Assembly (NCBI RefSeq): GCF_002934545.1 | Contig: NZ_PTJA01000014.1 | Span: forward strand, 62,001 to 126,000 | Length of the DNA stretch: 64,000 bases | Source of the DNA: Lacrimispora xylanisolvens | GTDB lineage: Bacteria; Bacillota; Clostridia; Lachnospirales; Lachnospiraceae | Reading direction: 5' to 3' | Shown here: one piece after another, positions 24,852 through 32,551 of the stretch | Layout of the letters: each line of letters opens with the position of its first letter | How positions within the stretch are numbered: position 1 is the first letter of the stretch | The notes under the pieces: model-generated | What the model saw: only the letters and a program-made list of their open reading frames with translations | Database searches by the model: none | Told to the model about the DNA's origin: nothing | Position numbers and translations under genes: made by a program

Positions 24852-26875
24852 TGAAAGATAACACTGGATATCAAAGAAAAACTCTTTTGTTTGGGACTGC
24901 ATATTACCCGGAATATATGCCTTATGACAGGGTGGAGACAGACTTGTCCATGATGTGTGAGGCGGGGATGAATGTGGTCCGGATTGCGGAATCCACCTGG
25001 AGTACTCTGGAACCTTCCGATGGAATTTATGATTTCAGCTATATTGACCGGGTTCTTAAAGCTGCCGAAAAGAAGGGAATGGAGGTAATTATCGGTACGC
25101 CTACTTACGCCATTCCAAGCTGGCTGGAGAAAAAAGATAAGAACATCATGGTAAAGACGAAAGCGGGCCAGGCTGTTTATGGGCGAAGACAGGCGATGGA
25201 TATTATGAATCCTTCCTACCGCTTTTATGGAGAACGGGTGATTCGCAGACTTCTGGAACATACCGCAGGTCACCCATGTGTCACAGGCTTTCAGATAGAC
25301 AATGAAACGAAGCATTATGGTACCTCATCAGAATTGGTTCAAAAGCTGTTTGTGGAACATCTGCAGCAGAAATTTGTTACAACTGACCGGTTGAATGAAA
25401 CCTTTGGCCTTGCCTATTGGAGTAATTCCATCCATGACTGGAATGATTTTCCCGATATGAATGGCTGTATCAATGCTGGTTTATCCTGTGAATTTGAACG
25501 TTTTAAGAGAAGTCTTGCAGCTGGATTTCTCTTATGGCAGTCAGAAATAGTAAAAGAATATAAAAGAGAAGATCAGTTTATTACCCACAATTTTGATTTC
25601 CAGTGGAAGAAATTCGGAGCAGATATTGCTCAGGATGGATATTCCTATGGTGTCCAGCCAGATATCAATCATTATGAAGCTGCAGCTGCGGTAACAATTG
25701 CCGGTACTGATATCTATCATCACACCCAGGATCAGCTGACCGGAGCAGAGATCGCTTTTGGCGGAGATTCCATACGCTCTTTAAAAGGAAGAAATTATCT
25801 GGTACTGGAATGTCAGGCTCAGGCGTTTAAGTACTGGACGCCTTATCCGGGACAGTTAAAGCTTCATGCTTACAGCCATCTGGCAAGCGGAGCAGACGGA
25901 ATTATGTACTGGAACTGGCATTCCATTCACAATGGATATGAGACCTACTGGAAAGGGCTGTTAAGCCATGATCTTGCAGTCAATCCTCCATACGAAGAGG
26001 CTTGTGAGATCGGAAACCAGTGGAAAAAGATGGGAAATAGTCTTCTGAATCTGAAAAAAGACAATCAGATTGCGCTGGTAGTTGACAATCAGTCCCTTCA
26101 AGCACTGGAGTGGTTCCCCATAGACCGGGATCTAAGCTATAATGATGTGGTGAGATGGATGTATGACAGTCTCTATGAGTTAAATATGGAATGTGATGTA
26201 GTGGATGTCAACGGTCTGGATCCTTTTAAATACCAGATGATTGTGACACCTGCTCTGTATAGCATTACAGAAGATAAATGCAAGCAGTTAAAAGAATTTG
26301 TTTCCAACGGAGGAGTATTGGTCAGCACCTTTAAATCCTTTGTTTCCAATGAATATTTAAGCGTTTATCCGGACACACAGCCTCATCTGCTTCATGAATG
26401 TTTCAAAATTCACTACAACCAGTTTACGGAGCCGGGAACTGCGAAAATCAAAGGCAGGCCGGTTCGGTACTTTGCAGAACTCCTTTATACAGACGGAGCC
26501 AGGGTGCTGGCGTCCTATGATCATAAATATTGGGGAAAGTATGGGGGAATTACTCAGGCAGACTACGAAAAGGGCAGCACTTATTACATCGGCTGTTATA
26601 CAGATAAAGACATTGTAAAAGAAATATTAAAAATGGCTGTAAAAGATGCAGGCCTTTCTGATTTCATACCGGATGTATGCTTTCCGGTGATCATCCGAAG
26701 CGGAGTGAATCGGGACCATAAAAAAATTCACTATGTCCTTCACTATTCGGATGAAGAAACCACCATTTCCTGCCCCTATGAACGGGTGAATAATAAATTA
26801 GACGGAAAAAGTTATAAGAAAGGAGACAGGATACCCCTGAAAGACTGGGATGCTGTCATTTTGGAGGAAGAATGA
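24851..26875 (+). CDS. Beta-galactosidase, GH42 family
   Basis: A 674-residue GH42 enzyme: a TIM barrel (residues 1 to about 380), a trimerisation domain with a class I glutamine amidotransferase-like fold (about 390-590), and a C-terminal beta domain. The acid/base is Glu152 in FQIDNET and the nucleophile Glu320 in LVLECQAQ. No signal peptide is seen. It hydrolyses terminal beta-galactosides (alpha-arabinopyranosides are also known for the family). Overlaps with both neighbours (TGATG and ATGA) show tight coupling within the operon. Confidence 0.9.
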   Translation: MKDNTGYQRKTLLFGTAYYPEYMPYDRVETDLSMMCEAGMNVVRIAESTWSTLEPSDGIYDFSYIDRVLKAAEKKGMEVIIGTPTYAIPSWLEKKDKNIMVKTKAGQAVYGRRQAMDIMNPSYRFYGERVIRRLLEHTAGHPCVTGFQIDNETKHYGTSSELVQKLFVEHLQQKFVTTDRLNETFGLAYWSNSIHDWNDFPDMNGCINAGLSCEFERFKRSLAAGFLLWQSEIVKEYKREDQFITHNFDFQWKKFGADIAQDGYSYGVQPDINHYEAAAAVTIAGTDIYHHTQDQLTGAEIAFGGDSIRSLKGRNYLVLECQAQAFKYWTPYPGQLKLHAYSHLASGADGIMYWNWHSIHNGYETYWKGLLSHDLAVNPPYEEACEIGNQWKKMGNSLLNLKKDNQIALVVDNQSLQALEWFPIDRDLSYNDVVRWMYDSLYELNMECDVVDVNGLDPFKYQMIVTPALYSITEDKCKQLKEFVSNGGVLVSTFKSFVSNEYLSVYPDTQPHLLHECFKIHYNQFTEPGTAKIKGRPVRYFAELLYTDGARVLASYDHKYWGKYGGITQADYEKGSTYYIGCYTDKDIVKEILKMAVKDAGLSDFIPDVCFPVIIRSGVNRDHKKIHYVLHYSDEETTISCPYERVNNKLDGKSYKKGDRIPLKDWDAVILEEE

Positions 26876-28536
26876 TGATCGGACAGGATAAAATGATAAA
26901 AAACCCCATTCTGCCGGGCTTTAATCCCGACCCATGCATTTGCAGAAAAGGGGATGATTATTATCTGGCAGTATCAACCTTTGAATGGTTTCCCGGAATC
27001 CCCATATACCATTCAAAAGATTTAAAAAACTGGGAGTTGTACACCCATGTTCTGACAGACGATGAAACAGTTGATTTAAAAAAGCTTCCATCTGCAAAAG
27101 GTATCTGGGCTCCATGCCTCACATACTGTGAAGAGGAAGATCTGTTTTATGTGATCTACGGAGTCATGAATTCCATGAACGCAAGATATTTTGATGTAAA
27201 CAATTATCTGATTACAGCAACCGATATCAAGGGACCCTGGAGTGAACCAGTATATCTTCATTCTTCCGGATTCGATGCCTCAATCCTTCATGATAACGGC
27301 AAAAAGTATATTGTATCTCTGGAATGGGAGACCAGGGAAGGCTATGAAAAGCCTGGTGCAATCTGTATGGTGGAATACGATCCCGAAAAAAAAGAAATTA
27401 TCGGTTATCCCAAACGCATCTGGAACGGCGGAACGGATCGGGGCTGCATTGAAGCACCCCATTTATACAAACGGGGAGAATATTATTACATCATGTGTGC
27501 AGAAGGAGGGACTGGCTATAATCATTGTGTAACCATGGGAAGATCCAAAGAAATCTGGGGGCCATATGCAGCGGACCCAATGAATCCCATCGTAACCTCT
27601 GTTCCGGGTGAGTCCAATGAGCGCCACGATCCGGATCATTTAAAGCCAGGATATTATAATACTGATTCCATCCTTCAGAAATCCGGTCATGGCAGTGTGG
27701 TGGATACCCAGAAAGGGGAAACCTATCTGGTGCATTTATGTGCCCGGCCTTTTGTACCAGAACTGCGCTGCACTCTTGGAAGAGAAACGGCCATTCAGAA
27801 AATGATATGGACTGACGATCATTGGCTGCGTATGGCAAATGGGGGGGATTTAGCGGAAGTTCTGGTTGAAGCAAGTAACCTGCCTGAAGTGCCGTTGAAG
27901 CAAATCCCTGATTTTGATGATTTTAATGAAGAGGAACTGGGGCTGCAGTATTACGCACCCAGAATCATGCCCCAGCGTTTTGCCGATTTAAAAGCCCGTC
28001 CGGGTTATGTGCGGATTCGCGGTCAGGAATCACGGACTTCCTTAAATCAGGTGAGCATTCTGGCGAGGAAGCTGACCTCTGTCTATGCAACGGTGACTAC
28101 AAAGATGGAATTTATACCGGAAGTTCATCAGCACAGTGCCGGACTGATCTTATATTATGACAATATGAATTATATTAATTTAAGAAAATATTACAGTGAG
28201 ACTCTGGGACAAAGTGCGCTTTCCATTATCCATCTGGAGAACGGAGAGAAGACCGAATTTCTAAATACCAGGATACCGGTAAGTGATGATCCTATCTATT
28301 TGAGGATTACAATAGAAGGCCGGCAGTCTTATTTCTCCTGGTGTTATGACGGAGTGAATTATCAGAAGATCGGCAGGGTCTTTGATACCACCAGATTTTC
28401 CGATGAATACTGTAAGTACGGAGAATTTACCGGTACTATGGTTGGGTTAACCTGTGCAGACAGAGTAAAGCACAGTCATTATGCAGATTTTGACTTTTTT
28501 GAATATTGTGCAGATGAGGACAGAGCGGTCGATTAA
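26872..28536 (+). CDS. GH43 family beta-xylosidase/arabinofuranosidase
   Basis: A 554-residue GH43 enzyme: a five-bladed propeller (about residues 8-325) and a C-terminal beta-sandwich (about 345-550) as in xylosidases. The catalytic acids are visible: base Asp20 in GFNPDPCI, Asp135 in GFDASIL, and acid Glu194 in CIEAPHLY. No signal peptide. It should cut terminal xylose or arabinose from short oligosaccharides. The ATG overlaps the GH42 stop (ATGA). With GH5 and GH42 it suggests use of a mixed hemicellulose or plant-glycan oligosaccharide. Confidence 0.9.
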   Translation: MMIGQDKMIKNPILPGFNPDPCICRKGDDYYLAVSTFEWFPGIPIYHSKDLKNWELYTHVLTDDETVDLKKLPSAKGIWAPCLTYCEEEDLFYVIYGVMNSMNARYFDVNNYLITATDIKGPWSEPVYLHSSGFDASILHDNGKKYIVSLEWETREGYEKPGAICMVEYDPEKKEIIGYPKRIWNGGTDRGCIEAPHLYKRGEYYYIMCAEGGTGYNHCVTMGRSKEIWGPYAADPMNPIVTSVPGESNERHDPDHLKPGYYNTDSILQKSGHGSVVDTQKGETYLVHLCARPFVPELRCTLGRETAIQKMIWTDDHWLRMANGGDLAEVLVEASNLPEVPLKQIPDFDDFNEEELGLQYYAPRIMPQRFADLKARPGYVRIRGQESRTSLNQVSILARKLTSVYATVTTKMEFIPEVHQHSAGLILYYDNMNYINLRKYYSETLGQSALSIIHLENGEKTEFLNTRIPVSDDPIYLRITIEGRQSYFSWCYDGVNYQKIGRVFDTTRFSDEYCKYGEFTGTMVGLTCADRVKHSHYADFDFFEYCADEDRAVD

Positions 28537-28617
28537 GATTTTTCGTATGTCAGACTGTTAAATTGTAAAAACTGGATAAAACAGGTCAAAAAACAGAAAG
28601 AATATCCCCAATTTACC

Positions 28618-28626
28618 TGCTATACT
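28618..28626 (+). promoter_or_regulatory. Possible extended -10 promoter
   Basis: TGC followed by TATACT (28621-28626) lies 53 bases before the second symporter gene. No good -35 is seen, so an activator, perhaps the AraC protein encoded two genes downstream, may be needed. Confidence 0.35.
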
Positions 28627-28678
28627 CAGATGATACCGGATAAAAAACGGAAAAATCATGAGGATATGGGAGGTGCTT

Positions 28679-30049
28679 ATGGAAAAGAAGGTATCACAGC
28701 AGTTAACTATGAAAGAGAAGGTTTCTTATGGTCTGGGTGACTGCGGTGCCAATGTAGCTGTTGCAATGTGCTCCACCTTTTTAACTGCATACTATACAGA
28801 TACGGTTGGCATCGCGGCTGCAGCGATCGGAACCATGATGCTGTTGACGCGTATTTTTGATGGAATAACAGATATTTTCATGGGAGTCATAGTGGACAGA
28901 ACCAGTACCAGATGGGGGAAGGCTAGACCCTGGCTGCTCTGGACTGCGCCCTTCATGGCTTTGGCCCTTGTTTTGTTGTTTCATGTACCTGGTGAATTAA
29001 GCAGCAGAGGAAAACTGGTATATATCTATCTCACATACATATTTCAGAGCTGCTTTGTGTATACAGCAAATAATCTGCCGTATAATGCACTGCTGTCCCG
29101 TATGACACTGAATGTCAATGATCGTGCTTCTGCAGCCTCCATACGCTTTGTGATGACACAGATTACCACTCTCATAATTAATGCGGTAACGGCAGGATTA
29201 CTTGCTACTGTCGGATGGTTTGCTTTATCTTTCGTTTATGGTATTATAACCATGGTTTTACTCCTTATCTGCTTTTGGGGAGTAAAAGAGCACTTAGATG
29301 AAGACGCAGAAACCGGGCTGGTAAAAGTGGAGAGAGTACCCCTTCATTTAGCCCTTCCAGCTCTGTTGAAGAACAGATATTTTTATATTCAGACTTTACT
29401 CTTCCTCTTTTTATATATTGCAATAGTCAGTACTGGATCAACTACATTTTATTTTTGCAACATTGTACTTGGAAATATAGGGATGATTACACTGATCAGT
29501 ATGGCAGCTACGATTCCGGCGATGATTGTAAATCTCATTATGCCCAAATTAGTTAAGCTTTATGGAAAATGGAAACTGATGATATCAGGTGCTGTCCTGA
29601 TGATCATAGGCTATTTAATAATAGGAGCGGCAGCTTCCAATGTAACGGTTGTTTTGATCGGTGTGGCAGTGAAAGGCTTTGGTATGGGACCTATTATGTC
29701 TGGTCTTTTCGCGATGACGGCAGATGTAGTTGATTATGGAGAATGGAAGACTGGAATACGTTCAGAAGGACTTGTCAACAGCTGTACTTCCTTTGGCATG
29801 AAGGTTGGAATTGGCGTTGGATCTGCTGTCTGTACATGGATTATGGCAATTGGAGGTTATGTTGGGACCGCAGCTGTTCAATCCCCTTCAGCAGTGAATA
29901 TGATCCGTTTTGGATTTGGCTATAATGGTGCGATTATTTCCGGCATTTGTCTGATACTTTGCGTTATGATGAATATAGACCGCTACATTGTCGAGATACA
30001 AAGGGATCTTGAGGAAAAGCGTGAAAATAATAGAAAAGCTGGTGAATAA
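28679..30049 (+). CDS. GPH-family sugar:cation symporter (MFS), second copy
   Basis: A 456-residue transporter of the same family as the one at 23466, with SYGLGDCGANVAVAMCSTF near the start, DGITDIFMGVIVDRTSTRWGKARPW near residues 55-80 and DYGEWKTGIRSEGL near residue 350. I start it at ATG 28679, five bases after GGGAGG, instead of 28658. It heads a three-gene unit with an esterase and an AraC regulator. A second permease suggests that a different, perhaps acetylated, oligosaccharide is taken up. Confidence 0.88.
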   Translation: MEKKVSQQLTMKEKVSYGLGDCGANVAVAMCSTFLTAYYTDTVGIAAAAIGTMMLLTRIFDGITDIFMGVIVDRTSTRWGKARPWLLWTAPFMALALVLLFHVPGELSSRGKLVYIYLTYIFQSCFVYTANNLPYNALLSRMTLNVNDRASAASIRFVMTQITTLIINAVTAGLLATVGWFALSFVYGIITMVLLLICFWGVKEHLDEDAETGLVKVERVPLHLALPALLKNRYFYIQTLLFLFLYIAIVSTGSTTFYFCNIVLGNIGMITLISMAATIPAMIVNLIMPKLVKLYGKWKLMISGAVLMIIGYLIIGAAASNVTVVLIGVAVKGFGMGPIMSGLFAMTADVVDYGEWKTGIRSEGLVNSCTSFGMKVGIGVGSAVCTWIMAIGGYVGTAAVQSPSAVNMIRFGFGYNGAIISGICLILCVMMNIDRYIVEIQRDLEEKRENNRKAGE

Positions 30050-30050
30050 A

Positions 30051-30950
30051 ATGTCAGAATCAAGTGATTTAATACGTAAGATGTTTCGGGAAGGAGACCG
30101 AAAACGTGATGCGGGTTTAACAACGCCGGAGTCCATTCAAAGATACGATGACATTCTGTACGGAACTGACACAGACTGGCAGATTCTTGATGTGTACCGG
30201 CCGAAAGAGTCAGATGGAAAGAAGCTTCCTGTCATTGTAAGTATACACGGCGGAGGCTGGGTCTATGGGGATAAGGCTGTCTATCAGTTTTATTGTATGG
30301 ATCTGGCAAGGCGAGGCTTTGCAGTGGTAAATTTTACTTATCGGCTGGCGCCGGAAAACAAATTTCCGGCTTCCATAGAAGATACCAATCAGGTATTTTC
30401 ATGGGTTATAGAGAATGCCGATGCCTATGGCTTTAACAAAGAGCATATTTTTGCAGTAGGAGATTCTGCAGGAGCTCATATTCTGGGACTATATTCGGCG
30501 ATTTGCACCAATCCTGATTATGCCGGTCAATATCCGTTTCACACACCAGACGGTTTTGCACCGGAGGCGATCGCGTTAAACTGCGGTGCATTTCATATGG
30601 AATATGACAAAGAGAGTGGGGATAATACGCAGTCCCTGATCGGGGAATATCTTCCCCTGGGGGGGACTCCGGCGGAGCTTGAGATGATAAGTGTGGAAAA
30701 ATATGTAACAGCAGATTTTCCTCCTGTGTTTCTTATGACATCAGTGGGAGATTTTTTGAAACATCAGGCGCCCATTATGGCTGAAAAGCTGACAGAATGT
30801 AATGTTCCGTTTATCTATCGCCTTTTTGGCAGTGACAAAAACCGCCTTGGTCATGTTTTTCACTGTGATATAAAATCAGTGGATGCCCGTATATGCAACG
30901 ATGAAGAATGCTTCTTTTTTAATGAATTTATAAAAAAGGATAATGAGTAA
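30051..30950 (+). CDS. Alpha/beta-hydrolase, HSL-type esterase
   Basis: A 299-residue cytoplasmic esterase of the hormone-sensitive-lipase group: oxyanion motif HGGGWVYG (about residue 65), nucleophile elbow GDSAGAH (about residue 140), and a likely catalytic His in LGHVFH near the C-terminus, with an Asp in MTSVGDFL. It starts at ATG 30051, two bases after the symporter stop; a longer frame within that gene has no ribosome site. In this hemicellulose setting deacetylation of imported oligosaccharides is a fair guess. Confidence 0.87.
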   Translation: MSESSDLIRKMFREGDRKRDAGLTTPESIQRYDDILYGTDTDWQILDVYRPKESDGKKLPVIVSIHGGGWVYGDKAVYQFYCMDLARRGFAVVNFTYRLAPENKFPASIEDTNQVFSWVIENADAYGFNKEHIFAVGDSAGAHILGLYSAICTNPDYAGQYPFHTPDGFAPEAIALNCGAFHMEYDKESGDNTQSLIGEYLPLGGTPAELEMISVEKYVTADFPPVFLMTSVGDFLKHQAPIMAEKLTECNVPFIYRLFGSDKNRLGHVFHCDIKSVDARICNDEECFFFNEFIKKDNE

Positions 30951-30952
30951 AA

Positions 30953-31834
30953 ATGAGTGAACCAATCGCAAAGCATCAGATGTTTGAATACGAAATAAAC
31001 AATCCCTTCCAGATTATAAATCTGGAAGGGCCGTTGATTTGCGAAGAAAACTTATTAAACCACTGGCATACGGAGCTGGAAATGGCTTATATTTTTCAGG
31101 GGAAAAGCGACCATTATATAGATGGAAACTGCATTCATGCGGCTCCGGGAGATCTGGTGGTTGTAAATTCTGAAAGCATTCACAGTATTATTCCGGATCA
31201 TACTGCCTGTCAAAACAGGGGAATGATTGCAGTGGTCCTCATTATATCCAGGGACTTCGTATTGGAATGTTTTCCTGATCTGGATTGTCATTATTTTGTG
31301 GTATCTGATACACTCAACCGCATAGAGGTGAGACGCATCATGGTTACCCTGTCTGAAAAAGCAAAATGCTGCTGCAATCATGAAGAGAGGCTTCTGATAA
31401 AGGGGCTGATTCTGGAACTGTTTTATTATCTGTGCCAGGATGGATACCAAATGAAGGATTTTGTTATGAACATCAATCAGCAAAAGAATAATGAACGTTT
31501 AAAGGGAATCATTCAGCATGTGGAACGTCATTATATGGAGCCAATTACTCAGTCAGATACTGCAAAGCGGTTCTATTTTTCAAAAGAGTATTTTTCCCGC
31601 TTTTTTAAGAGAAATACAGGAGTTAATTTTAAGCAATATCTGATAAATTACAGAATCCTTAAAGCAAGGAATGAACTTATTGGTACGGATCACAGTATTC
31701 TGGAGATCGCACTTAATAATGGGTTCTCAGATGAAAGACGTCTGATTGAGTCATTTAAGAAAATATATCAGATTACACCGCTCCAGTACAGGAAAAAAAA
31801 TTCTGCTGATTATAATCGTAAAAAAAATGATTGA
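30953..31834 (+). CDS. AraC-family regulator with cupin domain
   Basis: A 293-residue regulator: an N-terminal cupin-like sugar-sensing domain (residues about 25-110, HWHTELEMAYIFQGK then AAPGDLVVVNSESIHS) and a C-terminal AraC DNA-binding domain (about 185-285, including AKRFYFSKEYFSRFFKRNTGVNFKQYL). It closes the symporter-esterase unit, two bases after the esterase, and probably controls it. The first promoter of the following tetR gene begins inside its last codons. Confidence 0.88.
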   Translation: MSEPIAKHQMFEYEINNPFQIINLEGPLICEENLLNHWHTELEMAYIFQGKSDHYIDGNCIHAAPGDLVVVNSESIHSIIPDHTACQNRGMIAVVLIISRDFVLECFPDLDCHYFVVSDTLNRIEVRRIMVTLSEKAKCCCNHEERLLIKGLILELFYYLCQDGYQMKDFVMNINQQKNNERLKGIIQHVERHYMEPITQSDTAKRFYFSKEYFSRFFKRNTGVNFKQYLINYRILKARNELIGTDHSILEIALNNGFSDERRLIESFKKIYQITPLQYRKKNSADYNRKKND

Positions 31835-31859
31835 CAATAAGTGAATGATCATTTATTAT
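31831..31859 (+). promoter_or_regulatory. tetR promoter with operator in the spacer
   Basis: TTGACA (31831-31836), 17 bases, TATTAT (31854-31859). The spacer and -10 are occupied by a near-palindrome (31839-31856) centred on AATGATCATT; an almost identical 18-base site, inverted, stands before lon at 32508-32525. Autorepression by the TetR protein is likely. Confidence 0.75.
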
Positions 31860-31879
31860 AAACCTATAGAGGTGATGAA

Positions 31880-32443
31880 ATGAGAAGAAAAGACGACGAA
31901 AAGGTGAGGAATATCAAGGAAGCAGTAATAAAGCTGATCCTGCAGGAGGGCTTTCACGGCACTTCTGTCTCTAAAATAGCCAGATTGGCAGGGGTTTCGC
32001 CGGCAACGGTTTACATCTATTATGAGAATAAGGATGTGATGCTGCATGACATTTACCTGGAATATTCAGAAGAGATTTACGACTACTTATTAGACAGCAT
32101 GAAACAGGAGTTAGAAGGGCGCAGACAGATTGAGCTACTGATCCGAAGCTATTATAACTACATTCTGGAGAATAAGGAAATTTTCAGTTTTGTGGAACAG
32201 TTTTCCAACTGTCCATCTTTAGCCAACAGCTGTTCTGGAAAACAGGGCATCTGCAAAATCTATCATATGATGGCAGAGATGAAGCAGAACCATATCTTAA
32301 GAGATTACAGGGAAGATAATTTACTTGCAATTATTTTCCAGCCGGTGAAAGCCATTGCGGTTGATAACCGGAAGGATGCAGCTCAGAAAGAAGATTTACT
32401 CACAGAGCTGATTATCATGATACAAGACGCAATTATGATGTAA
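31880..32443 (+). CDS. TetR/AcrR-family regulator
   Basis: A 187-residue repressor: TetR helix-turn-helix at residues 10-55 (ILQEGFHGTSVSKIARLAGVSPATVYIYYENK) and a helical C-terminal ligand domain with four cysteines between residues 110 and 135 (CPSLANSCSGKQGICKIY), which might sense redox state or metal, though this is a guess. GAGGTGATG precedes the ATG. It is followed by lon after 108 bases, with a copy of its own operator before lon, so it probably controls the protease gene. Confidence 0.88.
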   Translation: MRRKDDEKVRNIKEAVIKLILQEGFHGTSVSKIARLAGVSPATVYIYYENKDVMLHDIYLEYSEEIYDYLLDSMKQELEGRRQIELLIRSYYNYILENKEIFSFVEQFSNCPSLANSCSGKQGICKIYHMMAEMKQNHILRDYREDNLLAIIFQPVKAIAVDNRKDAAQKEDLLTELIIMIQDAIMM

Positions 32444-32507
32444 CATTTATAAGCGGGATTCTTTTATTGAGACAGTAAGAGATATCTCGCCATTAAAAAT
32501 CTGATTG

Positions 32508-32525
32508 TTAAATGAACATTCACTT
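32508..32525. promoter_or_regulatory. Second TetR-type operator, before lon
   Basis: TTAAATGAACATTCACTT matches the reverse complement of the site at 31839-31856 in 16 of 18 positions. TAAAAT (32525-32530) just downstream could be the lon -10; the -35 is poor. Confidence 0.65.
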
Positions 32526-32551
32526 AAAATACGCACAGAAAGGATAAAACT

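Noticed and set aside
29988-30050. Esterase start inside the symporter gene
   Set aside because: It would overlap by 62 bases without a ribosome site; ATG 30051 gives a normal family N-terminus.
32444-32500. Terminator between tetR and lon
   Set aside because: GCGGGAT can pair with ATCTCGC only through a wobble and across a long loop, and no T-run follows.
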